Source of the DNA: Hydrogenophaga borbori | Lineage (GTDB): Bacteria; Pseudomonadota; Gammaproteobacteria; Burkholderiales; Burkholderiaceae_C | Direction of reading: 5' to 3' | Length of the DNA stretch: 64,000 nt | NCBI RefSeq assembly: GCF_003417535.1 | Contig: NZ_QVLS01000003.1 | Coordinates: forward strand, 372,001 to 436,000 | In this document: positions 1 through 8,960 of the stretch, piece by piece | Numbering within the stretch: the first letter of the stretch is position 1 | How the letters are laid out: each line of letters begins with the position of its first letter | Notes under the pieces: generated by a model | What the model was told of the DNA's origin: nothing | Seen by the model: only the letters and a program-made list of their open reading frames with translations | Databases searched by the model: none | Translations under genes and position numbers: made by a program

Positions 1-1
1 G

Positions 2-406
2 ATCGTGATGGCCGCCGTGTGGAAGCAGATCTCCTACAACTTCCTGTTCTTCCTGGCGGGCCTGCAGTCCATCCCGCAGTCGCTGATCGAGGCCGCCACC
101 ATCGACGGTGCCTCGCCCTGGCGGCGCTTCTGGACCATCGTCTTCCCGCTGCTGTCGCCCACCACCTTCTTCCTGTTGGTGATCAACGTCGTCTACGCCT
201 TCTTCGACACATTCGCCATCGTGGACGCCACCACGCACGGCGGCCCGGGCAAGGACACGGCGATCCTGGTCTACAAGGTTTACTACGACGGCTTCAAGGC
301 CCTGGACATGGGGGGCTCGGCGGCGCAGTCGGTCATCCTCATGGGCATCGTCATCGCGCTGACGGTGCTGCAGTTCCGCTTCGTCGAGAAGAAAGTCCAG
401 TACTGA
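2..406 (+). CDS. ugpA: sn-glycerol-3-phosphate ABC transporter permease UgpA, C-terminal part
   Basis: The reading frame is open from the window edge, so only about the last 134 residues are present. They contain a binding-protein-dependent permease EAA loop ([20 protein letters not shown]) that docks on the ATPase subunit, followed by two membrane segments and the basic C-terminal end FVEKKVQY. With UgpE it should form the inner-membrane channel for glycerol-3-phosphate and glycerophosphodiesters. The assignment depends on the neighbours ugpE, ugpC and ugpQ; taken alone the fragment would only be a MalF-type sugar permease. The ugpE start codon follows the stop by one base. The start and any promoter lie outside the window. 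Confidence 0.85.
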   Translation: MVMAAVWKQISYNFLFFLAGLQSIPQSLIEAATIDGASPWRRFWTIVFPLLSPTTFFLLVINVVYAFFDTFAIVDATTHGGPGKDTAILVYKVYYDGFKALDMGGSAAQSVILMGIVIALTVLQFRFVEKKVQY

Positions 407-407
407 C

Positions 408-1265
408 ATGATGATCGAACGACGCCCCGTCCTCACCTTCGTTTCGCACCTGATCCTGCTGATCGGCGTGCTGGTGGTGGCCTTTCCGGTCTACATCACC
501 TTCGTCGGCTCCACCCAGACGGCCGAGCAGATCGCCAGCAGCAACCCGCTGTCGCTGGTGCCCGGCACGCACTTCCTGGAAACCTACCGGCTCGCGCTGT
601 TCGGCGGCAAGACCTACAGCGGCTCCACCATCGCGCCGGTGGCGCCCATGCTGTGGGTCAGCTTCGTCTGCGCCATGGTGATCGCCATCGGCAAGATCGC
701 GATCTCGCTGCTCTCGGCTTTCGCCATCGTCTACTTCCGCTTTCCGGCGCGCGGCCTGGTGTTCTGGATGATCTTCGTCACCCTGATGCTGCCGGTGGAG
801 GTGCGCATCGGCCCCACCTACGAGGTGGTGTCGGACCTGGGCATGCTCAACAGCTACGCCGGCCTCACGGTGCCGCTGATCGCCTCGGCCACCGCCACCT
901 TCCTGTTCCGCCAGTTCTTCCTCACCGTGCCCGACGAGCTGGTGGAGGCCGCGCGCATGGACGGCGCCGGGCCCATGCGCTTCTTCTGGGACGTGCTGCT
1001 GCCCCTGTCGCGCACCAGCATCGCGGCGCTGTTCGTCATCCAGTTCATCTACGGCTGGAACCAGTACCTCTGGCCGCTGCTGGTGACCACCAGCGAGGAC
1101 ATGTACCCCGTGGTGCTGGGCATCAAGCGCGCCATCTTCGGCGAGGTCTACGTGGAGTGGAACGTGGTCATGGCCACGGCGATCCTGGCCATGCTGCCAC
1201 CGGCCATCGTGGTCATGCTCATGCAGAAATGGTTCGTCAAGGGCCTGGTCGACACCGAGAAATAA
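408..1265 (+). CDS. ugpE: sn-glycerol-3-phosphate ABC transporter permease UgpE
   Basis: A 285-residue inner-membrane permease of the MalG type with about six hydrophobic segments: the first follows a short basic N terminus and the last precedes the end [12 protein letters not shown]. The EAA loop is visible as [20 protein letters not shown] near residue 181. It pairs with UgpA to form the translocation channel for glycerol-3-phosphate taken from the periplasmic binding protein UgpB, which is outside the window. ATG ATG occurs at the start, one base after the ugpA stop, which indicates tight coupling. Length is as expected for UgpE (about 280). A generic sugar permease is the alternative, made unlikely by ugpQ in the same operon. 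Confidence 0.9.
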   Translation: MMIERRPVLTFVSHLILLIGVLVVAFPVYITFVGSTQTAEQIASSNPLSLVPGTHFLETYRLALFGGKTYSGSTIAPVAPMLWVSFVCAMVIAIGKIAISLLSAFAIVYFRFPARGLVFWMIFVTLMLPVEVRIGPTYEVVSDLGMLNSYAGLTVPLIASATATFLFRQFFLTVPDELVEAARMDGAGPMRFFWDVLLPLSRTSIAALFVIQFIYGWNQYLWPLLVTTSEDMYPVVLGIKRAIFGEVYVEWNVVMATAILAMLPPAIVVMLMQKWFVKGLVDTEK

Positions 1266-1276
1266 AGAGACGCTCC

Positions 1277-2287
<1,011 letters not shown>

Positions 2288-2289
2288 GC

Positions 2290-3033
2290 GTGGCCGCCCC
2301 CTGGCCCTACCCGCGCTGGATCGCGCACCGCGGCGCCGGCAAGCTGGCGCCGGAAAACACCCTGGCGGCCTTCCGCCTGGGCGCGGCGCACGGCTACCGC
2401 ATGTACGAGTGCGACGCCAAGCTCAGCGCCGACGGCGTGGTCTTCCTGCTGCACGACGCCACGCTGGAGCGCACCACCAACGGCCACGGCCTGGCCGGCG
2501 ATCGGCCCTGGGCCGAGCTGAGCCGGCTCGACGCCGGCGGCTGGCATTCGCGCGCCTTCGCGGGCGAGCCGCCGTGCACGCTGGAGGCGCTGGCGCGCCA
2601 CTGCCAGGCGCAGCGGCACTGGCTCAACATCGAGATCAAGCCCACGCCGGGGCAGGAACTGGCCACCGGCCGCGCCGTGGCCGCCGAGGCGCGGCGCCTG
2701 TGGGCCGGCCAGCCAGGCGACCCGCCGCTGCTGACCTCTTTCCGCCCCGAATCGCTGCAAGGCGCGCGGGAGACGGCCCCCGAACTGCCGCGTGGCCTGC
2801 TGCTGGACACCCCCTGGGATGGCTGGCAGCGCGTGGCCCGCGACCTGGGCTGCGTGGCCCTGGTGTGCAACCACGCCCTGTGGGACCGGGCCTTGGTGGA
2901 CCTGGCCCGTGCCGAGGGCTGGCGCACCCTGGCCTACACGGTGAACGACGAATGGGCGGCCCAGCGGCTGATCGACCTGGGGCTGGACGGGATCATCACG
3001 GACCGCGTCGACCTGCTGGCGCCCAGCACCTGA
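2290..3033 (+). CDS. ugpQ: glycerophosphodiester phosphodiesterase UgpQ
   Basis: 247 residues, the same length as E. coli UgpQ. GDPD-family motifs are clear: AHRGAG with H13/R14, PENTLAAF with E22-N23, HDATLERTTNG with the second catalytic histidine, and EIKP as the metal-binding glutamate strand. It hydrolyses glycerophosphodiesters such as glycerophosphocholine to glycerol-3-phosphate plus an alcohol, matching the cargo of the Ugp transporter encoded just before it. Translation starts at a GTG two bases after the ugpC stop. No signal peptide is seen, so it should act in the cytoplasm. It is the last gene of the operon; a repeat-like hairpin follows. Confidence 0.93.
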   Translation: MAAPWPYPRWIAHRGAGKLAPENTLAAFRLGAAHGYRMYECDAKLSADGVVFLLHDATLERTTNGHGLAGDRPWAELSRLDAGGWHSRAFAGEPPCTLEALARHCQAQRHWLNIEIKPTPGQELATGRAVAAEARRLWAGQPGDPPLLTSFRPESLQGARETAPELPRGLLLDTPWDGWQRVARDLGCVALVCNHALWDRALVDLARAEGWRTLAYTVNDEWAAQRLIDLGLDGIITDRVDLLAPST

Positions 3034-3057
3034 GAAGCGGGGCGCGAGAAGCGGTCG

Positions 3058-3136
3058 AACCCAGGGGCACCGTGGAACCGGCTTCGCCGAGCCACTGGTG
3101 TTGCCGTCAGGGGTCGCACGAAGCGCGGGGGGACCC
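3058..3136. repeat. Intergenic repeat-like hairpin between convergent genes
   Basis: Non-coding stretch between the convergent ugpQ and the small membrane gene. It can fold into one long interrupted stem spanning about 3066-3105: GGCACC and GTGG pair with CCAC and GGTG..GCC, and CGGC-TTC-GCCG sits at the tip. A GC-rich tail ending in a G run and CCC follows. The wording resembles an interspersed intergenic element that recurs in Comamonadaceae genomes; that is recalled, not searched. It may also end transcription from both sides, although no long T tract is present. Confidence 0.45.
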
Positions 3137-3397
3137 TTATCGGCCCCGCAGCCACCAGGCCAGGCTGCCCTGCGCCAGCACCAGGGCGGCGTAGGTCGCC
3201 ACCTTGCCGTCGCGGCCGAAGGCGATCAGCCCGGCCAGCAGCACCAGCACGCCAGCAGTGGCCAGCACGGCCAGTTGTGTGCCGCGTCCGAAGCGCCCGG
3301 CGCGGCGCAGCCGCAGGCCCAACCACAGCACCAGCGCCACCCCGACGGCCGGCGCGATCAGGCCCAGCACATGCCCCAGAAGCAGTGCCGGCGTCAT
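3137..3397 (-). CDS. Small membrane protein of unknown function
   Basis: I do not recognise this 86-residue protein. Three hydrophobic stretches are visible at about residues 4-26, 40-60 and 67-82, separated by short basic segments (RLRRAGRFGRG and GRDGK), and it ends WWLRGR. This suggests a three-helix inner-membrane protein with the loop between helices 1 and 2 in the cytoplasm. It is a single-gene unit on the minus strand between the ugp and hemA units, and its ATG lies about 50 bases from the hemA start on the other strand. Codon composition matches its neighbours. It could be an uncharacterised DUF family of Burkholderiales. Confidence 0.6.
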   Translation of the reverse strand: MTPALLLGHVLGLIAPAVGVALVLWLGLRLRRAGRFGRGTQLAVLATAGVLVLLAGLIAFGRDGKVATYAALVLAQGSLAWWLRGR

Positions 3398-3433
3398 TGA
3401 GAAGGATCAAGGCCGTCCATAAGCAACAAATTT

Positions 3434-3439
3434 TATAAT
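3434..3439 (+). promoter_or_regulatory. -10 element of the hemA promoter
   Basis: A perfect TATAAT in an AT-rich pocket (3425-3439) of otherwise GC-rich DNA. No good -35 hexamer is seen 16-18 bases upstream (GGCCGT lies there). The element ends eight bases before the hemA ATG, so transcription would start on or next to the start codon. No Shine-Dalgarno sequence lies between them. Confidence 0.65.
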
Positions 3440-3446
3440 CCGGGCT

Positions 3447-4739
3447 ATGTCTGTCTGGACGCTCGGCATCAACCACCAGACGGCCCCGCTCGATCTGCGG
3501 GGCCGTTTCGCGTTCGCGCTCGACCAGATCCAGCCCACCCTGCACACCCTGCGCAGCGCCCTGCCGCGCCAGCCCGAGGCCACCCTGCTGTCCACCTGCA
3601 ACCGCACCGAGCTCTACGGCGCGGGCGACCCGGCCGTGCTGGACCCCACCCTGGACTGGCTGGCCCAGGCCGGTGGCGTGAGCACCCAGGTGCTGCGCGA
3701 CCACGCCTACGTGCTGCGCGACGACCAGTCCGCGCGCCACGCCTTTCGCGTGGCCAGCGGCCTGGACAGCATGGTGCTGGGCGAGGCCCAGATCCTGGGT
3801 CAGATGAAGGACGCGGTGCGCGCCGCCGACGAGGCCGGCGCCCTGGGCACCACGCTGCACCAGCTGTTCCAGCGCTCCTTCGCCGTGGCCAAGCAGGTGC
3901 GCAGCTCCACCGAGATCGGCGCGCACTCCATCAGCATGACGGCCGCCGCCGTGCGCCTGGCCTCGCAACTGTTCGAGGACCTGCGCGAAGTGCGCGTGCT
4001 GTTCGTCGGCGCGGGCGAGATGATCGAACTCGCCGCCACCCACTTCGCGGCCAAGACGCCCCGGGCCATGGCCATCGCCAACCGCAGCATGGAGCGTGGC
4101 GAGAAGCTGGCCAGCCGCTTCGGCGCCCAGGTGATGCGCCTGGCCGATCTGCCCGAACACCTGCATGAGTTCGACGTGGTGGTGAGCTGCACCGCCAGCA
4201 CCCTGCCGCTGATCGGCCTGGGCGCGGTGGAGCGCGCGCTGAAGAAGCGCAAGCACCGCCCCATGTTCATGGTCGACCTGGCGGTGCCGCGCGATATCGA
4301 GGCCGAGGTGAAGGCGCTCGACGACGTCTACCTCTACACCGTGGACGACCTCGCCACCGTGGTGCAGACCGGCAAGGACAACCGCCTGGCCGCCGTGGCG
4401 CAGGCCGAGGCCATCATCGACGCCGGCGTGCTGAGCTTCATGCACTGGATGGAGCGGCGCGACCCGGCCAACGGCGTGGTGCCGCTGATCCAGCAGATCA
4501 ACGCCCAGGCCGACGCCTGGCGCGCCCACGAACTCGGCCGCGCCAGGCGCCTGCTGGCGCGCGGCGAGCCCGTGGAGGCCGTGCTGGAAGCACTCTCCAA
4601 AGGCCTCACCCAGAAGATGCTGCACGGCACCCTGGCCGAGCTGCACAGCGGCGACGCCGCCGCGCGCGCGGCCACGGCCGAAACCGTCTCGCGCCTGTTC
4701 CTGCGCGACGGCCGGCCGCCCCAAGACCCCCGCTCCTAG
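3447..4739 (+). CDS. hemA: Glutamyl-tRNA reductase
   Basis: 430 residues (E. coli 418). It reduces glutamyl-tRNA(Glu) to glutamate-1-semialdehyde with NADPH, the first committed step of tetrapyrrole synthesis. The catalytic cysteine is C51 in STCNRTELY; the conserved [15 protein letters not shown] block and the NADPH-binding FVGAGEM turn follow, then the C-terminal dimerisation helices. The ATG start gives the family N terminus [15 protein letters not shown]. There is no ribosome-binding site upstream, and a TATAAT ends eight bases before the ATG, which suggests a leaderless message. It is followed by prfA after 62 bases, the usual proteobacterial order hemA-prfA-prmC. Confidence 0.97.
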   Translation: MSVWTLGINHQTAPLDLRGRFAFALDQIQPTLHTLRSALPRQPEATLLSTCNRTELYGAGDPAVLDPTLDWLAQAGGVSTQVLRDHAYVLRDDQSARHAFRVASGLDSMVLGEAQILGQMKDAVRAADEAGALGTTLHQLFQRSFAVAKQVRSSTEIGAHSISMTAAAVRLASQLFEDLREVRVLFVGAGEMIELAATHFAAKTPRAMAIANRSMERGEKLASRFGAQVMRLADLPEHLHEFDVVVSCTASTLPLIGLGAVERALKKRKHRPMFMVDLAVPRDIEAEVKALDDVYLYTVDDLATVVQTGKDNRLAAVAQAEAIIDAGVLSFMHWMERRDPANGVVPLIQQINAQADAWRAHELGRARRLLARGEPVEAVLEALSKGLTQKMLHGTLAELHSGDAAARAATAETVSRLFLRDGRPPQDPRS

Positions 4740-4801
4740 CCCGCCCGGCGCGCGGTGGCCGTGGCGCGTCCAGCCACGGGCGCTTCGGCCGGGCACCGCC
4801 C

Positions 4802-5887
4802 ATGAAACCCTTCGTCCGCCACGCCCTGCTGAAACAGCGCGCCCGCCTCCACGAACTCGACGCCCTGCTCTCGGCGCCCGACGTGGTGGAAGACATCGCG
4901 CGCTTTCGTTCCCTGAGCCGGGAGCACGCCGAGGCCAGCGAGGTGGTGGCCGTGTTCGACCGCTTCCTCGCCCGCGAAGCCGACGAGCAGGCCGCGCGGG
5001 ACCTGCTGCGCGACCCCGAGATGGCCGCCATGGCGCAAGAGGAGATCGCCGCTTGCGCCGCCGACCTGTCCGCGCTGGACGGCCAGCTGCAGACCCTGCT
5101 GCTGCCGCGCGACCCCGACGACGCCCGGCCGGCCTTCCTGGAGATCCGGGCCGGCGCTGGCGGCGACGAATCGGCCCTGTTCGCCGGCGACCTGGCCCGC
5201 ATGTACAGCCGCTACGCCGAGCGCCAGGGCTGGCGCGTCGAGCTCATGAGCGAATCGCCCAGCGAACTGGGCGGCTACAAGGAGGTGGTGCTGCGCATCG
5301 ACGGCGACGGCGCCTACGGGCGGCTGCGCTTCGAATCGGGCGGCCATCGCGTGCAGCGCGTGCCCGCCACCGAAAGCCAGGGCCGCATCCACACCAGCGC
5401 CGCCACCGTGGCCGTCATGCCCGAGCCCGACGAGGCCGCCACCATCGAGCTCAACCCGGCCGAGCTGCGCATCGACACCTTCCGCGCCAGTGGCGCGGGC
5501 GGCCAGCACATCAACAAGACCGACTCGGCCGTGCGCGTGACGCACCTGCCCACGGGCATCACCGCCGAATGCCAGGACGGCCGCAGCCAGCACGCCAACA
5601 AGGCCAAGGCCCTGCAGGTGCTGGCCGCGCGGCTGCGCGAAAAGGACCGCGCCGAGCGCGCCGCCAAGGAAGCTGCCACGCGCAAGGGCCTGATCGGCAG
5701 CGGCGACCGCAGCGACCGCATCCGCACCTACAACTTCCCGCAGGGCCGGCTCACCGACCACCGCATCAACCTGACGCTTTACCAGTTGGGCAGCGTGCTG
5801 GAGGGGGAACTCGACGAGGTGGTGCACGCTTTGCAGGTGGCGCGCGGCGCCGAGCTGCTGGCCGAACTGGAACAGGCGGCGGCGTGA
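4802..5887 (+). CDS. prfA: Peptide chain release factor 1
   Basis: 361 residues. RF1 ends translation at UAA and UAG. The codon-recognition tripeptide is P188-A-T190, which marks RF1 rather than RF2 (SPF in RF2), and the peptidyl-hydrolase GGQ motif is at 233-235 in [11 protein letters not shown]235 is the residue methylated by PrmC, encoded next. Domain order is the helical N-terminal domain (1-100), then the PCRF and RF-1 domains. The ATG at 4802 has only a weak upstream purine stretch. Length and motifs show nothing unusual. Confidence 0.97.
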   Translation: MKPFVRHALLKQRARLHELDALLSAPDVVEDIARFRSLSREHAEASEVVAVFDRFLAREADEQAARDLLRDPEMAAMAQEEIAACAADLSALDGQLQTLLLPRDPDDARPAFLEIRAGAGGDESALFAGDLARMYSRYAERQGWRVELMSESPSELGGYKEVVLRIDGDGAYGRLRFESGGHRVQRVPATESQGRIHTSAATVAVMPEPDEAATIELNPAELRIDTFRASGAGGQHINKTDSAVRVTHLPTGITAECQDGRSQHANKAKALQVLAARLREKDRAERAAKEAATRKGLIGSGDRSDRIRTYNFPQGRLTDHRINLTLYQLGSVLEGELDEVVHALQVARGAELLAELEQAAA

Positions 5888-5917
5888 GCGCCACCGCGCC
5901 GGTCCCAAGCCGCTCAG

Positions 5918-5940
5918 CTCCGCGGTGCGCAGCGCGGAGG
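5918..5940 (+). promoter_or_regulatory. Hairpin covering the prmC ribosome-binding site
   Basis: CTCCGCG (5918-5924) pairs perfectly with CGCGGAG (5933-5939) around an eight-base loop. The 3' arm contains most of the Shine-Dalgarno GGAGG (5936-5940), which is eight bases before the GTG start of prmC at 5949. The fold would hide the ribosome-binding site, so prmC translation may depend on ribosomes finishing prfA about 30 bases upstream. Confidence 0.45.
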
Positions 5941-5948
5941 GCCATCCC

Positions 5949-6782
5949 GTGACCATCGCCGACACCTTGCGCGCCCTGGTGACCAGCGGCGTGCCGCGCC
6001 TGGAGGCCCAGCAGTTGCTGCTGCTGGCCCTGGGCCGCGACCCGCAGGCCCGCGCCTGGCTCGCAGCGCACGACGAACTCACGCTGGACGACAGCGCCCG
6101 TACCCGTCTGGCTGCGCTCGCCCGACGCCACCGCGACGGCGAACCCATGGCCTACCTGCGCGGCGAGCAGGGCTTCCACGGCCTGGTGCTGCGGTCCGAC
6201 CCGCGCGCCCTCGCCCCGCGCCCCGACACGGAAACCCTGGTCGACTGGGCGCTGGAATTGCTGGCCGGCCTGCCGCCCGATGCCCGGGCCATCGACCTGG
6301 GCACCGGCAGCGGCGCCATCGCCCTGGCCCTGCTGCACGCCGCGCCTGGCCTGCGCCTGACCGCCACCGACGCCAGCGAGGCCGCCCTGTCCCTGGCGCG
6401 CGACAACGCCCAGCGCCTGGGCCTGAGCCCGCGCTTCGCGGCCGGCGCCTGGCTGGCCGCCGTGCCTGGCGAGCGTTTCGAGCTCATCGTCAGCAACCCG
6501 CCCTACATCGCCGCCGGCGACCCGCACCTGGCGGCCCTGCGCCACGAGCCGCTGTCGGCCCTGGTCTCGGGCGCCGACGGGCTGGACGACATCCGGGCCA
6601 TCGTGGCCCAGGCCCCGGGCGCCCTGACGCCGGGCGGCTGGCTGCTGCTCGAACACGGCCACGACCAGGCCGAAGCGGTGCAGGCCCTGCTGCGCGCCGC
6701 CGGCTTCGAGGCCGTGGGTGGCCGCACCGACCTGGCGGGCATCGTGCGCTGCAGCGGCGGGCGCTGGCCGGCGGCGCGATAA
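5949..6782 (+). CDS. prmC: Release factor glutamine methyltransferase PrmC
   Basis: 277 residues. It methylates the GGQ glutamine of RF1 and RF2 using S-adenosylmethionine. The N-terminal helical substrate-binding domain is followed by a Rossmann methyltransferase domain with the SAM motif DLGTGSG at 116-122 and the NPPY active site at 183-186. I chose the GTG at 5949 because a GGAGG lies eight bases upstream and because VTIADTLRALV fits the family N terminus; an earlier in-frame start at 5925 would have no such site. It sits 61 bases after prfA, its substrate gene. Confidence 0.95.
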   Translation: MTIADTLRALVTSGVPRLEAQQLLLLALGRDPQARAWLAAHDELTLDDSARTRLAALARRHRDGEPMAYLRGEQGFHGLVLRSDPRALAPRPDTETLVDWALELLAGLPPDARAIDLGTGSGAIALALLHAAPGLRLTATDASEAALSLARDNAQRLGLSPRFAAGAWLAAVPGERFELIVSNPPYIAAGDPHLAALRHEPLSALVSGADGLDDIRAIVAQAPGALTPGGWLLLEHGHDQAEAVQALLRAAGFEAVGGRTDLAGIVRCSGGRWPAAR

Positions 6783-6825
6783 TTCCCTTTCTTACCGGGG
6801 TGCGCCCCGCCAGCAGGACCACGAC

Positions 6826-7149
6826 ATGAGCGACACCCAGACCCGCATCGACCAACTGGTCAAATCCCACGACATCGTGCTCTTCATGAAGGGCAGCGCC
6901 AGCTTCCCCATGTGCGGCTTCTCGGGCCGAGCGATCCAGATCCTCAAGGCCTGCGGCGTGGACCCCCGCACGCTGACCACCGTCAACGTGCTCGAAGACG
7001 ACGCCATCCGCCAGGGCATCAAGGACTACAGCAACTGGCCCACCATCCCGCAGCTCTATGTCAAGGGTGAGTTCATCGGCGGCTCGGACATCATGATGGA
7101 GATGTACCAGTCGGGCGAGCTGCAGCAGGTACTCAGCGCGCAGAACTGA
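6826..7149 (+). CDS. grxD: Monothiol glutaredoxin, Grx4 family
   Basis: 107 residues, a single thioredoxin-fold domain. The monothiol active site CGFS is at 30-33 in FPMCGFSG, and the glutathione-binding NWPTIPQLYV and GGSDI motifs follow. Members of this family bind a 2Fe-2S cluster together with glutathione or with BolA partners and pass clusters to acceptor proteins; a BolA/IbaG gene is also present at 47340. The ATG at 6826 follows AGCAGGACC. A GATAAT hexamer overlaps the prmC stop codon at 6778, so a separate promoter is possible but has no matching -35. A strong terminator follows the gene. Confidence 0.95.
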   Translation: MSDTQTRIDQLVKSHDIVLFMKGSASFPMCGFSGRAIQILKACGVDPRTLTTVNVLEDDAIRQGIKDYSNWPTIPQLYVKGEFIGGSDIMMEMYQSGELQQVLSAQN

Positions 7150-7170
7150 ACCCCCATCCGTATCTCCACC

Positions 7171-7202
7171 GAAGCCGCCCACCGGGCGGCTTCGTGCTTT
7201 TT
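7171..7202 (+). terminator. Rho-independent terminator after grxD
   Basis: A perfect 10-bp stem, GAAGCCGCCC (7171-7180) against GGGCGGCTTC (7184-7193), with a three-base loop, followed by GTGC and five T (7198-7202). It closes the hemA-prfA-prmC-grxD unit 21 bases after the grxD stop. Confidence 0.9.
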
Positions 7203-7264
7203 GCACGCTCTGCACGAAAGTGAACGCCAGCGGGCTGTTTCCGGTCCTTATCAGCGAGCCGGAA

Positions 7265-7280
7265 TGGCACGCACCGTGCT
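7265..7280 (+). promoter_or_regulatory. Sigma-54-like -24/-12 element before the AAA ATPase gene
   Basis: TGGCACGCACCGTGCT carries the -24 block TGGCACG in full and GTGCT at -12 (consensus TTGCW), with exactly ten bases between the conserved GG and GC. The predicted transcript start near 7291 leaves about 25 bases to the ATG at 7317, with the AAGGAG ribosome site in between. The core GCACG-CAC-CGTGC is also a small palindrome, so a repressor site is an alternative reading. No enhancer-binding-protein gene is nearby. Confidence 0.4.
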
Positions 7281-7316
7281 TGAATGTCCTCACCGCCGCG
7301 TTCGAAGGAGAGTTCC

Positions 7317-8324
7317 ATGAGCAGCTCACGCAGCCTGGTCGCGCCATCCCCCCTGGGCCTGCCCATCGCCCAGATGCGCAGCGTGTTCAACACGGACGAA
7401 GTCGAGCGCAAGCTGGCCAAACTGCAGGCCAGCGGCAACGAACGCGAGCACGAGGGCCTTCGCAACACCTGGCAGCGCATGCTCGAGCGCGGCTCGCAGC
7501 GCTTCGCCGTCAAGCCCTCCGGCCTGCCCGACATGGCGCCGCTCTATGAACTCATGCCCAACTTCGGCGAAGCCCTGGACGACGTCAAACGCCATGTGGC
7601 CCTGAGCCAGGACAGCCGCGACAGCCTGGAGGTGACGCCGATGCTGCTGCTGGGCCCGCCCGGCGTGGGCAAGACCCACTTCGCACGCCAGCTCGCCGAC
7701 CTGCTGGGCACCAGCATGAACCTGGTGCCCATGAGCAGCATGACCGCCGGCTGGCTGCTGTCGGGGTCCTCGTCCCAATGGAAGGGCGCCCGCCCCGGCA
7801 AGGTGTTCGAGTCGCTGGTGGATGGCCAGTACGCCAACCCGGTGATCGTGGTGGACGAGATCGACAAGGCCAGCGCCGACGCGCAGTACGACCCACTGGG
7901 CGCGCTCTACAGCCTGCTCGAACACGACACGGCGCAGCACTTCGTCGACGAGTTCGCCGAGGTGGCGATCGACGCCAGCCAGGTGATCTGGGTCACCACG
8001 GCCAACGACGAGCGCGCCATCCCCGAGCCCATCCTCAACCGCATGAACGTGTTCGAGATCCAGCCGCCCTCGCCCGAGGCGGCGCGCAAGATCGCGGCCA
8101 ACCTCTACCGGGGCATCCGCGGCGAGCACGACTGGGGCCAGCGCTTTGACCCCGAGGTGCCCGCCGACGTGCTGGACGTGCTGGGCGGCCTGCCGCCGCG
8201 CGACATGCGCCGCGCGCTCGTCACCGCCTTCGGCAACGCGCGCCTGGACCAGCGCTACCGCCTCGAACCCGAGGACCTGCCACGCGGCGGGCCGGCGAAG
8301 GGCCGCATCGGCTTCCTTCAGTAG
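7317..8324 (+). CDS. AAA family ATPase, Lon-like motor domain without protease
   Basis: 335 residues. A helical N-terminal part (1-105) precedes an AAA+ module: Walker A GPPGVGKT at 113-120, Walker B VIVVDEID at 176-183, sensor-1 asparagine in TTAND (230), a candidate arginine finger in ILNRMN (242), and a sensor-2-like PPRDMRRAL at 293-301. The Walker region and the ILNRM wording resemble the Lon ATPase, but there is no Ser-Lys protease domain and no N-terminal LON domain. Substrate and role are unknown. The ATG at 7317 has AAGGAG six bases upstream. It is a monocistronic unit between a terminator and a convergent gene, behind a possible sigma-54 promoter. MoxR or ClpX relatives are less likely on motif wording. 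Confidence 0.8.
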   Translation: MSSSRSLVAPSPLGLPIAQMRSVFNTDEVERKLAKLQASGNEREHEGLRNTWQRMLERGSQRFAVKPSGLPDMAPLYELMPNFGEALDDVKRHVALSQDSRDSLEVTPMLLLGPPGVGKTHFARQLADLLGTSMNLVPMSSMTAGWLLSGSSSQWKGARPGKVFESLVDGQYANPVIVVDEIDKASADAQYDPLGALYSLLEHDTAQHFVDEFAEVAIDASQVIWVTTANDERAIPEPILNRMNVFEIQPPSPEAARKIAANLYRGIRGEHDWGQRFDPEVPADVLDVLGGLPPRDMRRALVTAFGNARLDQRYRLEPEDLPRGGPAKGRIGFLQ

Positions 8325-8330
8325 GGGGTT

Positions 8331-8960
8331 TCAGGCGTCGGGGTGCGCCCACTGGCGCGCCGCCGCCTGCACGGCGTTCGGGTACTCGCTCTTGCCGCGG
8401 CTGCCGTTGTAGCGACCCAGGGCCATGAAGGCATTGCCGCGCTCGCGGTCCAGGTAGTGCCGCAGGATCACGCAGCCGAAGCGCAGGTTGGTCTGCATGT
8501 GGAACAGGCTGCCCACATCGCCGTCGCCGATGAGGCGCGACCAGAACGGCATGATCTGCATGTAGCCGCGCGCGCCCACGCTGGAGATGGCGAACTTGCG
8601 GAAACCGCTCTCCACCTGGATCAGGCCCAGCACCATGGTGGTGTCCAGCCCCGCGCGGCGGGTCTCGTACCACACGGTTTGCAGAAACTCGATGCGGGTC
8701 TGGAAGTCGGGCTTGCGGCGGCGCAGGCGCTCGCTGTTGGCGCCCAGCCAGCGCAGATAGGCCAACCGGCGCTCGGTGTCGAAGAACTCGGGTACCGGAG
8801 GCGTGTCGTTGGCGACGGCCGCGCTCAGCGCCGTGCGCACGGAATCGGCCAGGGGCTCCTCCAGCTGGCCGGCCCGCGCAACCGGCGGCAGCCAAGCCCC
8901 GCCCACCAGAGCGGCCATGGCGGCCAGCCCGTCGCGCCGGGTCCAGCCGCCTGCGTTCAT
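8331..8960 (-). CDS. Lytic transglycosylase, SLT domain
   Basis: 209 residues. After a 30-residue signal peptide ending PVARA, a goose-type lysozyme-like SLT domain occupies about residues 90-205. The catalytic glutamate is E117 in IQVESGF, followed by [13 protein letters not shown] and the ALGRYNGS motif. It should cleave the glycan strands of peptidoglycan in the periplasm, releasing anhydro-muropeptides. The signal begins [12 protein letters not shown], with an Arg pair in a Tat-like context, so Tat export is possible, though the C-region is equally compatible with Sec. The start codon overlaps the proS stop (ATGA), an unexpected translational coupling with a tRNA synthetase. No lipobox is seen. 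Confidence 0.9.
   Translation of the reverse strand: MNAGGWTRRDGLAAMAALVGGAWLPPVARAGQLEEPLADSVRTALSAAVANDTPPVPEFFDTERRLAYLRWLGANSERLRRRKPDFQTRIEFLQTVWYETRRAGLDTTMVLGLIQVESGFRKFAISSVGARGYMQIMPFWSRLIGDGDVGSLFHMQTNLRFGCVILRHYLDRERGNAFMALGRYNGSRGKSEYPNAVQAAARQWAHPDA

Noticed and set aside
653..1276. In-frame upstream extension of ugpC across ugpE
   Set aside because: The extension is Arg/His/Pro-rich nonsense from an out-of-frame reading of ugpE; the ATG at 1277 gives the standard UgpC start.
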